This document shows positions 17,487-26,451 of a stretch of DNA of 64,000 bases, piece by piece. The notes beneath the pieces are model-generated. The model searched no databases. It was not told where the DNA came from and was given only the letters and a program-made list of their open reading frames with translations. Position numbers and translations under genes: made by a program. Position 1 is the first letter of the stretch, and the number at the start of each line of letters is the position of its first letter. The stretch spans positions 1-64,000 of the forward strand of contig NZ_AUCX01000015.1 of NCBI RefSeq assembly GCF_000429985.1, read 5' to 3'. Source of the stretch: Maridesulfovibrio bastinii DSM 16055 (GTDB taxonomy: Bacteria > Desulfobacterota > Desulfovibrionia > Desulfovibrionales > Desulfovibrionaceae).

Positions 17487-18257
17487 TTATCCTTTCAAGG
17501 TCATCAGCCGACCGAATTTAATTCCCGGAAGATCCAGTCCATTCATGGTAAAAAGCCGCCATGCCGCAGCCTGATTGCTGGTGATCACCGGACGTCCTGT
17601 TTTTTCTTCAATCCGGGCCGCAACTTCAGGAGAGCGCAGTGCCGTGCAGGAAATAAAAAGGGCTTCTGAATCGCTCGACATTGCCTGCACAGCTGTTTCA
17701 ACTATGGAATCCGGTTCAAGGCGGGCCATATCACGGTCATCTTCCAGACCAAGACCCAGAACATTCTGCACTGAACAGCCCTGTTGTCTGAAAAAATCAG
17801 CTACAGGCTTTACTGAATCAGCAATGTATGGAGCAAGAATACTGATGCGTTTTGCCTGCAAAGCTTCAAGGGCTTTTATTGCTGCATTCAGTGGAGTTAT
17901 TATCGGAACTCCGGGCAAGGCTTTATGGATATAACTGCTTACAATATCATCACCGATAACTGCTGTTGCGGAAGTGCAGCCATAATAAACAGCCTTGAGC
18001 GGTGTTTCAGGTGGAAGCATGGATGCTGCAAGTGATAGGCGCGGTGTTGTCGCCCGCAGATTTTCAGGAGTCACCGGGTTTGCGTATTCCAGTCTTGTCG
18101 TATGGATGCGCAGTCTGTTGTCTCTGCGCATCATGTAAAAATCTTCTTCAGTGGTTAAATCAGTGGACAGCAGCAGAAGACCTATTCTGATGAATGATGA
18201 TTCAGCGCTGAATTTCAACGGTGCAGTCCGGGTGCTGTCATTTGAAGTTGAGTTCAT
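17487..18257 (-). CDS. eutA: EutA, Asp/Glu racemase-superfamily protein
   Basis: 256 residues related to maleate isomerase/arylmalonate decarboxylase. The paired catalytic cysteines of the fold appear as VYYGCTSATAVIG and LFISCTALRSPEV. It is the first eut enzyme gene after enuR, with the start following AGGAG. EutA is required with EutB and EutC for hydroxyectoine use in other bacteria; its own reaction remains inferred. Confidence 0.87.
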   Translation of the reverse strand: MNSTSNDSTRTAPLKFSAESSFIRIGLLLLSTDLTTEEDFYMMRRDNRLRIHTTRLEYANPVTPENLRATTPRLSLAASMLPPETPLKAVYYGCTSATAVIGDDIVSSYIHKALPGVPIITPLNAAIKALEALQAKRISILAPYIADSVKPVADFFRQQGCSVQNVLGLGLEDDRDMARLEPDSIVETAVQAMSSDSEALFISCTALRSPEVAARIEEKTGRPVITSNQAAAWRLFTMNGLDLPGIKFGRLMTLKG

Positions 18258-18293
18258 ACTTTCTCCTGATTTTTAAATAACCATTGCAGAAGG

Positions 18294-19673
18294 TTACGCG
18301 GTTATTTCCGGTTCCATTGACAATATCTGAGCCAGAATCCGCAGTCCGCGTTTAAAATCATTTTCCTTTGCCGATCCGAGTGAAACCCTGACAGCCCTTA
18401 CTTCTGTTTCAAGGTTGACCACGAATGGGGTTGAAGGAGCCACGGCAACCCCCATTTTCTGGGCCAGTGCCACGAAGGGCGATGTTCTCCATCTGCCCGG
18501 CAGCGGAACCCAGATATGCATGGCGCAAGGATGGGAGTTGAATTTGAAACTCTGTAGAATCTTTGAGGCAATAAGAAGTCTTTTGTTCAAAGATTTCCGC
18601 TGTATTCCAACCAGTTTTTTAGCAGTGCCGTTTTCCACCCATCGGGCAGCAATTTCCGCCATGAGCGGGGTTGCCATCCATGTTGTCGCCAGCAGTCTGT
18701 TGCGTACGCTGGACATCATACCGGCAGGGATAACCATGTAACCCGATCTTAATCCGGGCATTACGCTTTTGGTAAAGCTGGTCAGGTAGAATGTTCTTTC
18801 AGGAGCCAGTGAAACAAGAGTTGGATTGGTGTTCGGGGTCAGTGGTCCGAAAACATCGTTTTCCAGAATAAAAACATCATTGCTTCTTGCTATCTCGACG
18901 ATGCTTTTTCTTCTTGTCTCACTCATCAGCGAAACAATGGGATTAGCCAGATTGGGCATCAGATAGACGGCTTTGACTCCGCCTGCCTGACAGGCTTTGG
19001 AAAAAGAATCCGGTATTATTCCCTCCTCATCCTGTTTTAGACCTTTAATTCTTATTCCCAGATATGAGCAGAGATTAGGCAGAGAGTGGTGTCCGACCTC
19101 CGGGGCCAGAATAGTGTCGCCGGATTTGCAAACGGTCATGAGTGCGGCCAGTGTTCCCTGAGTCACTCCGTTGTTGGTTAGAATTCTCTCCTGATCCGCA
19201 TTTACTCCGCATAAATTGAGCCAGATGGAGGCGGTTTTGAGATGTCTTGCAAAACCCTGATTCGGCCTGAATGAAAACAGCAGGTCGTCAGGGATTTCCT
19301 GACTTATTTCATTCAGAGCCTCACTCATGTATTTTTTATGTACTTTTGAGGTCACCGGTTTAAATATTGAAAGGTCAACGACATTTCCGGGCATACGATA
19401 TTCCCGGAAGGGCATTGTTTCCACCGGAGCCGGAGCCTGTACAAAGGTTCCGCGTCCTATCTCTCCCAGAACCAGATCCCGCCTGCGCAGTTCCTCATAA
19501 GCCCGGCTTACAGTCTGGAGGCTGATTCCAAGTTCTTCCGCCAGTTCACGCTGGGGGGGAAGTTGTTCCCCCGGTTCCAGCATTCCCTGAAGAATTGCGT
19601 CACTGATCTGCTCCACAAGGGATAGATATGCGGGACGTTTCAAAAGTGATTTGTCAGGATTCCAGTTGTTCAT
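18294..19673 (-). CDS. enuR: MocR-type regulator of ectoine catabolism (EnuR/EhuR)
   Basis: 459 residues: N-terminal GntR wHTH (about 18-80; PGEQLPPQRELAEELG, ISLQTVSRAYEELRRR) and an aminotransferase-like domain that binds PLP through the lysine in LTSFTKSVMPGLRSG (K302). In studied EnuR proteins the PLP-bound domain senses N-acetyl-diaminobutyrate or diaminobutyrate and releases repression of uptake and catabolic genes. Here the gene is embedded between uehC and eutA, 8 nt and 36 nt apart, so it is cotranscribed with its likely targets. Confidence 0.9.
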   Translation of the reverse strand: MNNWNPDKSLLKRPAYLSLVEQISDAILQGMLEPGEQLPPQRELAEELGISLQTVSRAYEELRRRDLVLGEIGRGTFVQAPAPVETMPFREYRMPGNVVDLSIFKPVTSKVHKKYMSEALNEISQEIPDDLLFSFRPNQGFARHLKTASIWLNLCGVNADQERILTNNGVTQGTLAALMTVCKSGDTILAPEVGHHSLPNLCSYLGIRIKGLKQDEEGIIPDSFSKACQAGGVKAVYLMPNLANPIVSLMSETRRKSIVEIARSNDVFILENDVFGPLTPNTNPTLVSLAPERTFYLTSFTKSVMPGLRSGYMVIPAGMMSSVRNRLLATTWMATPLMAEIAARWVENGTAKKLVGIQRKSLNKRLLIASKILQSFKFNSHPCAMHIWVPLPGRWRTSPFVALAQKMGVAVAPSTPFVVNLETEVRAVRVSLGSAKENDFKRGLRILAQILSMEPEITA

Positions 19674-19681
19674 AATTCTTC

Positions 19682-20968
19682 CTAGCTTGACATGAGTCCG
19701 GGCAGGTAGAGGGCTATCTGTGGAAAGGCAACCAGTATGACGGTTGCAACAATAAGCATCAGAAGGAATGGCAGGGCATGTCCTATTACTTCCAGATAGG
19801 GTCGCCGGAATATGAGCTGCGCTGTAAATATGTCACAGCCGAATGGCGGCGTTGCGGACCCGATGGCAGCCTGAAGGGTTACAAGGGTTCCGAGCAGAAT
19901 CGGGTTGACCCCGGAGCTTAAAACGTAAGGCTGGAATATGGGGCTGAGGATGAATATCGCAACAATCGGATCAACGAACATACAGGCTACAAAGTATGAA
20001 GCGACAACAATGAAAATAACCCTCATTACTGTCGGGTCAGGCCCGAAAAGAGGAGGCAGAAGCTGCTGTGGAATCTGGAGAAAACCGATCATCCACGAAA
20101 AAGCCTGTCCTGCACCGACAAGTATGAAGACAACCCCGGTGATAACTCCTGTCTGTAACAGTGCGTCCACTACACGTTCACGGTTCAGGCTTTTGTAAAT
20201 TACCGTTTCAAGAAACAATGCGTAGAAAACAGCTGCGGCAGCGGCTTCTGTCGGGCTGAAGAGTCCTGAATATATACCGCCGACAATGATAACCGGGAAC
20301 CCCATAACCGGGAGTCCTTCTTTGATGGCATGTATGCGTTCATCCCATCCTGCTTTCGGAAGAAGCGGAATTTTCTTATATTTCGAGTAGGCGTAACAGT
20401 ATGCCGAGAACATCACCAGAATAAGCAGTCCGGGGAGGATACCAGCAAGAAAGAGCTGTCCAATTGAAGTACTGGTGGCAACTCCGTAAACAATGAATCC
20501 TATGCTCGGGGGAATAAGGAAAGCGATATCACTTGAGTTGATGATAAGCCCCAGAGTAAAGGAACTCGGGTATCCGGCCTCAAGCAGCATCGGGCGCATT
20601 GTTCCGCCGATTGCGGCAACAGTGGCCTGTGTTGAGCCGGATACGGCTCCGAAAAGTGTACAGCTCGCGTTGGTTGTTATGGGGAGACCGCCGGGAAGGT
20701 GCCCTACAAATGTTTTGAGCATGCGGATCATTCTGGCTGATGATTCACCGGAAGTAACAAAGCATGCACTGAGGATGAACATAGGCACACAGACAAGAGC
20801 CGGAGGAGTAATACCGCCTATGACCTGCTGGACCATGGTCATCACCAGCTTGGGAGCAAAGGCAGGCATGTTTATATAGACATAGATTATAAGCGATGCC
20901 AGCAGGGTCACCATAAAAGGGAAACCTATCAGGAGCATACTCACGAGGTTTATTCCAAAAAATACCAT
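19682..20968 (-). CDS. uehC: TRAP transporter large permease (DctM), ectoine uptake
   Basis: 428 residues with about 12 membrane segments, typical of DctM. GAVSGSTQATVAAIGGTMRP, then IPPSIGFIVYG and SPTEAAAAAVFYAL are family hallmarks. It drives Na+-coupled uptake of the solute delivered by the DctP protein. Ectoine or hydroxyectoine is inferred from the operon, which matches uehABC. It starts 4 nt after the small permease gene. Confidence 0.9.
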   Translation of the reverse strand: MVFFGINLVSMLLIGFPFMVTLLASLIIYVYINMPAFAPKLVMTMVQQVIGGITPPALVCVPMFILSACFVTSGESSARMIRMLKTFVGHLPGGLPITTNASCTLFGAVSGSTQATVAAIGGTMRPMLLEAGYPSSFTLGLIINSSDIAFLIPPSIGFIVYGVATSTSIGQLFLAGILPGLLILVMFSAYCYAYSKYKKIPLLPKAGWDERIHAIKEGLPVMGFPVIIVGGIYSGLFSPTEAAAAAVFYALFLETVIYKSLNRERVVDALLQTGVITGVVFILVGAGQAFSWMIGFLQIPQQLLPPLFGPDPTVMRVIFIVVASYFVACMFVDPIVAIFILSPIFQPYVLSSGVNPILLGTLVTLQAAIGSATPPFGCDIFTAQLIFRRPYLEVIGHALPFLLMLIVATVILVAFPQIALYLPGLMSS

Positions 20969-20972
20969 TTAC

Positions 20973-21545
20973 TTATACTCCTTGCTCGTCTTCATATTCA
21001 CTCTGCTGGTCAGGAGACAGCCACGGATCTTTTTCAACCAGATTTTTGATGATGGTTCTTATGTATTGGATGGCTGCAAGCCCGAATCCAAAAGGTATAA
21101 CGACATAGAAGGTCCACTTGGGAACTCTCAGCGCCGGAGTCATGTGGGACATTTTCATGGCGTTCAGCAGATAATCCATTGAAGCCCAGGCCATGATTCC
21201 CATGGTTATGGCACTGACAAGGGATATAAAAATGAGAAAAGCCTTTTCCATTTTAGGCGGCATTGCGTCCAGAAAAGCTCCCATTCTGATATGGCGCGCT
21301 CTGCGGACCCCGTAGCTGACGCCTATGAAGGTGATCAGTATGACCAGAAATTTTGAAACTTCTTCAGCAAAATAAATGCTCTGATAAAAGGTGCGTGCAA
21401 AGACATTCACCATCAGCAGCAGAGCAAGAGCTGCTACACAAAAAATGAGAGTGAACGTCTCGATTCTGTCTACCCATAAGCCCAGTGCGGAATTGAATTT
21501 CGCAAGTGCGCTTTTTTCAGGTGTTTTAGTAGTGCTTGTGGACAT
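20973..21545 (-). CDS. uehB: TRAP transporter small permease (DctQ)
   Basis: 190 residues, four hydrophobic segments; VFARTFYQSIYFAEEVSKFL is the typical DctQ helix-loop and ARHIRMGAFLDAMP a conserved region. It partners DctM. It follows uehA by 69 nt, a gap that contains a strong hairpin. Confidence 0.88.
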   Translation of the reverse strand: MSTSTTKTPEKSALAKFNSALGLWVDRIETFTLIFCVAALALLLMVNVFARTFYQSIYFAEEVSKFLVILITFIGVSYGVRRARHIRMGAFLDAMPPKMEKAFLIFISLVSAITMGIMAWASMDYLLNAMKMSHMTPALRVPKWTFYVVIPFGFGLAAIQYIRTIIKNLVEKDPWLSPDQQSEYEDEQGV

Positions 21546-21580
21546 GACGTTCCTTGAACTGCATTTTGCAGGTCCGGTAA

Positions 21581-21604
21581 GGCGGCACGGCTGACCGTGC
21601 CGCC
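21581..21604 (-). other. Hairpin between uehA and uehB
   Basis: A perfect 10-bp stem (GGCGGCACGG / CCGTGCCGCC) with a 4-nt loop right after the uehA-uehB boundary. Such hairpins commonly give the binding protein more mRNA than the permeases; here that role is inference. Confidence 0.65.
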
Positions 21605-21614
21605 TGATTAATTA

Positions 21615-22661
21615 TTACATTCCAAGAGCCTGTTTGGCGTCTTTGATATCCTGCAGGAAGGCATCGAGGATTTCCTGTGATCCTTCGCCGCCCATTTTTA
21701 CAAACTGAGGATAGACTGTCTCAGCAGCAGCTTTGAACTCTTTGATTGCTTCTGGTGAAATAGTTGAAAACTTGACTTCAGGACGTGCTTTTTTGATTTC
21801 TTCCATGTCCTTTTTATTGCGTTCAGTAATCCATTTGCCAGCGGGAACGATTGATTCTGTCCAGAATTTACGCATTTCAGCCTGAGCTTCCGGAGTAAGT
21901 GAATCAAAGAACTGGGCGTTAACAGTCGGTATACCGATGAATGGTTCGTTTTTGAGCTGGGTGAAGTGATCCTGAACTTCATAGAATTTCATGCTGTTGT
22001 CAGCGAAAAGAGGGTTTACCTGAGAATCGATAAGTCCCATCTGAAGTCCGCTGTAAACTTCTCCGTAGCTCATGGGAGTCGGACTTGCTCCGTATGCCTT
22101 GTATCCTTCGACAAGGAGTTTGGATGACATGAGGCGGGTTTTCAGGCCTTTCATATCAGCCATTTTTTCGATGGGTGTCTTGGATGTAACCCACTGCCAG
22201 CCTTCAAACATTATGGACAGAGGAACCAGTCCGTTTGCACGGAACTTCTTTTCCAGCAAAGGCATAAGCTTACCGTTCTTAACCATCCAGTGCAGGATTT
22301 CAGGAACGTTTTCAGAGGGGAAAAGATAGTTCAAAGTGAAGACCTGAGCCTGCGGAACAAAAGAACTGATCCATGCGTAATCTGAGAATACAAACTGGAC
22401 TACACCCATCTGGGCCAGTTCATTGATATCGCCTGATGCTCCAAGGGTGCCGTAGGGATAAACCTCAACATCAATTTTTCCGTCAGACCATTTTTTCATG
22501 TGCTCGGCGAAATTTTTTGCCCAGACTGTCATGAAGTCACCTTCGATTTCTTCGGAAGCAAGTTTGGCCTGTATTGAGTCGCCTTTGTACTGAGCGGCGA
22601 AGGCAAGCGATGCTGTAAGTACAAGCATGCAGATGAGTACTGAAGTGATTAATTTTTTCAC
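21615..22661 (-). CDS. uehA: TRAP transporter substrate-binding protein (DctP), ectoine-type
   Basis: 348 residues with a signal peptide (TSVLICMLVLTASLAFA, cut near AQYKG). The mature fold has the DctP signatures YPYGTLGASGDINELAQMG, GWQWVTSKTPIEKMADMKGL, the specificity-helix arginine in KTRLMSS, and GLIDSQVNPL. It binds solute in the periplasm and delivers it to the DctQM pair. The ligand is inferred from the adjacent eut/doe genes. It is the second gene of the operon. Confidence 0.9.
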   Translation of the reverse strand: MKKLITSVLICMLVLTASLAFAAQYKGDSIQAKLASEEIEGDFMTVWAKNFAEHMKKWSDGKIDVEVYPYGTLGASGDINELAQMGVVQFVFSDYAWISSFVPQAQVFTLNYLFPSENVPEILHWMVKNGKLMPLLEKKFRANGLVPLSIMFEGWQWVTSKTPIEKMADMKGLKTRLMSSKLLVEGYKAYGASPTPMSYGEVYSGLQMGLIDSQVNPLFADNSMKFYEVQDHFTQLKNEPFIGIPTVNAQFFDSLTPEAQAEMRKFWTESIVPAGKWITERNKKDMEEIKKARPEVKFSTISPEAIKEFKAAAETVYPQFVKMGGEGSQEILDAFLQDIKDAKQALGM

Positions 22662-22751
22662 AGCTTTTTCCTCGTATTGTTTGAAAGTTACCCTGAATGC
22701 GGCTGATTATATTCTGCCGTTATATCTTTTTCGCACCTCTTGGAGACACGA

Positions 22752-23942
22752 TTATGCATTAAGGAAACGCAGTGCTGCTCTGACGTGCATTTCCACTCCC
22801 ATCGGAATGACCCGTTCATCTATTTCAAAACAGGGATGATGGTGGGGATAGTTTTCCCTGCCGGGAATACCTGCCCCTAAAAAATAAAAAACACTTGGAG
22901 CCCGGCAGGCGAATTCAGAAAAATCTTCACCGGCCAGAGTTACCATGGGCCTTGTTTCAAGCGGAGTTGTCAGTTTTTCGGTTGCCAGTTCCCGGACGGA
23001 CTCGGCCATTGAAGGATCGTTTACAAGTGTAGGGTGGCCTATTGAAAAATTAAGATCGTAACTAACGTTGTGAGCTGCACAGATACCGGCCACAACCCTT
23101 TCAAATCTTCCACGGGGACTGTTTTCACCAGTATCATCTCCTGATGATAAATAACGAAGGGTTCCGCCGAGGCTTATTTTTTCAGGAATAACATTGGAAA
23201 CTGTTCCGGCGTTTACTGTGCCGAACATGATGACCATCGGCTCACTCAGGGCGTTGACCTCACGGGTCTGAATAGACTGCACTCCCTGAATAACCGCTGC
23301 GGCTGCTATCACCGGGTCTTTGGCTTCATGCGGGTTGGCTGTATGTCCGCCTTTACCGTGAATTTCCAATTCAAAATGGTACATACCGGCCATGGTCGGA
23401 CCGTCTGAGATGCCGATCACTCCCAATGGAAGCTGGTTCCAGACATGCAGAGCCATGCAGGCGTCGATTTCAGGTTCCTTCATGGCGCCCTGTTCAATCA
23501 TTTCCAACGCGCCCACATTTTCTTCATTTGGCTGAAATACGAAGGTTATGGTCCCGCAAAGTTCATTTTTCATTTCAGAGAGCAGTTTTGCCGCTCCAAG
23601 CAGGATAGCGGTGTGGGCATCATGACCACATGCATGCATTATGCCTTTGTTTACAGATTTGTATTCAAGGTCTGTCTCTTCAGATACCGGAAGGGCATCC
23701 ATATCGGCTCGCATCAGTAGTGCCGGTCCCTTTTTTTTGCCCCTCAAAATGCCTATTACGCCGGTTTCATGGCAGCGTCTTACTTCCAGTCCGCACTGTT
23801 TAAGATAGCCTTCAACAATATTCCCGGTCCGGATTTCCTGAAGCCCGAGTTCAGGATGCTGATGAAAATCTCTGCGAATGTTTACAATTTCGTTAGAAAT
23901 TGCCTCTGTTTTTTTAGAAATAAGGTCCAAAATAAGCTCCAC
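22752..23942 (-). CDS. M20 family amidohydrolase/deacetylase (likely DoeB substitute)
   Basis: 396 residues, M20D type. Metal-binding elements are MHACGHDAHTA, QPNEENVGA, ALHVWNQLP and the late TLAGEDFSEF with HHHPCFEID. Relatives deacylate N-acetyl amino acids. As first gene of the ectoine operon it probably removes acetate from N-acetyl-diaminobutyrate after DoeA. The known DoeB/EutE belongs to the unrelated desuccinylase/aspartoacylase family, absent here. The GTG start at 23942 lacks a ribosome site; TTG 23930 has GGAG 6 nt upstream and may be the true start. Confidence 0.82.
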   Translation of the reverse strand: MELILDLISKKTEAISNEIVNIRRDFHQHPELGLQEIRTGNIVEGYLKQCGLEVRRCHETGVIGILRGKKKGPALLMRADMDALPVSEETDLEYKSVNKGIMHACGHDAHTAILLGAAKLLSEMKNELCGTITFVFQPNEENVGALEMIEQGAMKEPEIDACMALHVWNQLPLGVIGISDGPTMAGMYHFELEIHGKGGHTANPHEAKDPVIAAAAVIQGVQSIQTREVNALSEPMVIMFGTVNAGTVSNVIPEKISLGGTLRYLSSGDDTGENSPRGRFERVVAGICAAHNVSYDLNFSIGHPTLVNDPSMAESVRELATEKLTTPLETRPMVTLAGEDFSEFACRAPSVFYFLGAGIPGRENYPHHHPCFEIDERVIPMGVEMHVRAALRFLNA

Positions 23943-25149
23943 GATAAAAAAAATTAAATTTATGGTTAAATGACTTTTTATTTCCTTAAAAATTAAATCT
24001 GAACACTTGAAACAGTTTTTTTGAGTTAATTTTTTACTTTTTAAAATTTAATATATTGTAATTTAATAATAAAAATATAAAAAATTAAAATTTGTCTCTG
24101 AACTGTCACAAGAAATTCAAGTATAAACAAAGAACAATCGTGTGCAATATTTTTATTGAATCATAGCAATTCAATGTTTTTAACTAAAATGTAAAAAGAT
24201 AAGAAGCGTGAAGGGTTGCGAGCAATGTGATTTTCATCTGGAGTGAAGCATTAGAAGTTCTTTTTGTATAAAATATTTATAATTACAGTATGTTCTGATG
24301 TTTAAAAAATAATTTTTGTAATCTAGTCTTTTAGGTTTAAATTTCAGGCTAAGGAGCTATTGGCTTTTTTATCGCTTTTAGTTTGGTATATTGGATTTTT
24401 ATTCGGCATTATTATGGTTGTGATAAAAATAAATCATAATTTAATTCATTAAAATTAGATAGTTATAGAAAATTTTAGTTTGTTTTTACAGAATGGTTAA
24501 TTTGAAAAGAATACTGGAAATACAAACTATTATAGATGGAAAAGGCAGAATTAATTCTAATTTGGAATGGACGAATGGTTACAAAATAGATGCGAAATTT
24601 GATTGATCTTTGAATTGGAGAATTAAATTGAATTGTAATGATAAAAGTTATGAAAATGCACCAAGCTCATTAAATTTGTTCTGTTTTGAAAATTACAATT
24701 CTATCGATCCGGTACTGGTGAAGTCTGATTTTTATATATGGTAGGGAAGCCACAGCTTAAAATTGATGCGCCTAAAACCTGCTTTCGAAGTATAAATTTT
24801 ATCCTGATTGAGGGCGGGATACACTGTTTTTGTTTTATTCTGTTGATTTTATTTAGTTTTATATTTTTATTCAAAATATAATTTTTCCAAAAAAAATTAA
24901 AAAGATGTTTAGTAATAATTTTAATTTTGTTTTATGTACATGCTCTGAAATGTGAGGACTGTTTTTTGGCTATGCGCGCTATTGTCCTTTTGCTGATTCT
25001 GCTGAGCGATAAGCCGTTAAAGGCGTGAATCTGTTTTTGTTTAACGTCATACCTTGTTATTTCCCATTTTCAAGTTTGCTGAATGAAAACATAAGTCTGT
25101 GTTCTTTGTAGTTGTGTCAGCGCGCAATGTTAACTTTTATCAGGATTTA
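23943..25149. other. 1.2-kb AT-rich intergenic region
   Basis: It separates the start of the ectoine operon (minus) from the aldo/keto reductase gene (plus). It must hold both promoters. It is strongly AT-rich with homopolymer runs. One 30-codon hydrophobic reading frame (24360-24452) has a good ribosome site; otherwise I see only short frames without initiation signals and no recognisable gene remnant. Confidence 0.6.
24360..24452 (+). CDS. Possible small membrane peptide (30 aa)
   Basis: TTG start preceded by AAGGAG with 3 nt spacing. The product is mostly one hydrophobic helix (AFLSLLVWYIGFLFGIIMVV) followed by KINHNLIH. This is the layout of small inner-membrane proteins. The region is AT-rich, so chance is possible. 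No homologue is known to me. Confidence 0.3.
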   Translation: MAFLSLLVWYIGFLFGIIMVVIKINHNLIH

Positions 25150-26016
25150 ATGATTAAACCGGTGAAGATTATGAGTAGTGTAAACATCCCTGAAGTCAGG
25201 CTGAATGATGGTGGCGTAATGCCCGCAATCGGATTTGGTACATACAAGCTTAACGGTTCAAACGGAGTCGAAGCCATAGTCAGTGCTATCAGAGCCGGAT
25301 ACAGACTTCTCGATTCTGCTTTTAAATATGAAAATGAAGGAGCTGTAGGTGAAGCCCTGCGGCAGAGTGGTATTCCAAGAAGTGAAGTGCAGATAACCTC
25401 CAAGCTTCCGGGCAGAAGACAGCATTTTGAAGAAGTTATTCCAACCATTGAGGAATCTTTGTATCGCGCTCAGCTCGAATATTATGATTACTATTTTATT
25501 CATTGGCCTAATCCCGGACAGGGACTTTATGTAGAAGCATGGCAGGGACTGGTGGAAGCAAGAAAACGTGGACTTGTGAAAACTATCGGTGTGAGCAATT
25601 TCATGCCAGAATATACCCAGAAGCTTATCGATGAAACCGGGGTTGCCCCGGCAGTAAACCAGATTGAAATGCACCCGTATTTCCCTCAAAAGCAGCAAAG
25701 GGAGTGGGATAGTGAGCACGGGATTGTTACTCAGTCGTGGAGCCCTTTGGGCCGTGCCGGAGGAGTAATGAAGGAATCCATTTTAAGATCACTTGCAGAC
25801 AAATATCGAAAGAGCGTTGCCCAGATTGTTTTACGCTGGCACCATCAACTTGGTGCTGTTCCAGTTCCCAAGGCTACATCTATGGAGCGTCAGCTTGAAA
25901 ATATGGCCATTTTCGATTTTGAGTTAACCGCGGAAGAAGTCGGCTTTATAACAGATTTGGGTCGTCCTGATGGCCGGAGAAAAGATCAGAATCCTGTTTA
26001 TTATGAAGAATTGTAA
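25150..26016 (+). CDS. Aldo/keto reductase
   Basis: About 288 residues, (alpha/beta)8 barrel using NADPH to reduce aldehydes or ketones. RLLDSAFKYENEGAVGEALR contains the catalytic D and Y; YFIHWPNP follows the catalytic K/H region, KTIGVSNFMPE and NQIEMHPYFPQ bind cofactor, and the C-terminal PVPKATSMERQ binds the 2'-phosphate. Starts at 25150 (AGGA 4 nt upstream) or 25171 (matching the family N-terminus) are both possible. The last codons sit inside a 34-nt perfect hairpin. Substrate unknown. Confidence 0.88.
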   Translation: MIKPVKIMSSVNIPEVRLNDGGVMPAIGFGTYKLNGSNGVEAIVSAIRAGYRLLDSAFKYENEGAVGEALRQSGIPRSEVQITSKLPGRRQHFEEVIPTIEESLYRAQLEYYDYYFIHWPNPGQGLYVEAWQGLVEARKRGLVKTIGVSNFMPEYTQKLIDETGVAPAVNQIEMHPYFPQKQQREWDSEHGIVTQSWSPLGRAGGVMKESILRSLADKYRKSVAQIVLRWHHQLGAVPVPKATSMERQLENMAIFDFELTAEEVGFITDLGRPDGRRKDQNPVYYEEL

Positions 26017-26030
26017 TTCTTCATAATAAA
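25997..26030 (+). other. Inverted repeat overlapping the reductase stop codon
   Basis: Perfect 16-nt arms (TTTATTATGAAGAATT and its complement) around GT. The stop codon lies within the hairpin. It may be an mRNA end-protecting structure, with the true terminator further on at 26069. Confidence 0.6.
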
Positions 26031-26068
26031 TAGGTCACATACTGTCCGCTTTTATACAGATTTGGCTG

Positions 26069-26104
26069 ATGGCTGTTAAAGATTGATCTTTAACAGCCAT
26101 TTTA
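26069..26104 (+). terminator. Intrinsic terminator after the aldo/keto reductase
   Basis: ATGGCTGTTAAAGAT pairs perfectly with its complement around TGA and is followed by TTTTAA. Confidence 0.85.
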
Positions 26105-26196
26105 AATTGTAATATATTGATATTTAAAATTAAATTTATTTGATATTTTAAAACAATACGATATTATAAGCTTAATACAATGAAAAAGGAGTTTTG

Positions 26197-26262
26197 ATGT
26201 TTACTCTGTCAATAGATCTTGTTCCGGTAGTTGTTAAGGCTGCTGGATTTTCTGTGATCTAA
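26197..26262 (+). CDS. Possible 21-aa leader peptide upstream of rsgA
   Basis: ATG 26197 is preceded by AAGGAG with good spacing; the product MFTLSIDLVPVVVKAAGFSV plus I is hydrophobic. It lies 190 nt upstream of rsgA in an otherwise empty 400-nt gap. No recognisable family; it could be chance. Confidence 0.25.
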   Translation: MFTLSIDLVPVVVKAAGFSVI

Positions 26263-26451
26263 ACTGCTTCAGCTTTTTTCGCTGATTATCTGCCGTTTTA
26301 TCCTCATTTGTTTCTTCTGGAACAAATCTTTTTTTGCGTCCGCAGCTTTTACAACATATTCACCATAAATTAGAAGCTGGAGCCTGATTTCAGGTTTCTT
26401 AAAAGTATTAATTAAAATTGCGTGCCTCATCATGGGGCAATGGTGAATCAA

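Noticed and set aside
24972-25028. 18-codon hydrophobic frame (MRAIVLLLILLSDKPLKA)
   Set aside because: No ribosome-binding site and very short; chance in AT-rich DNA.
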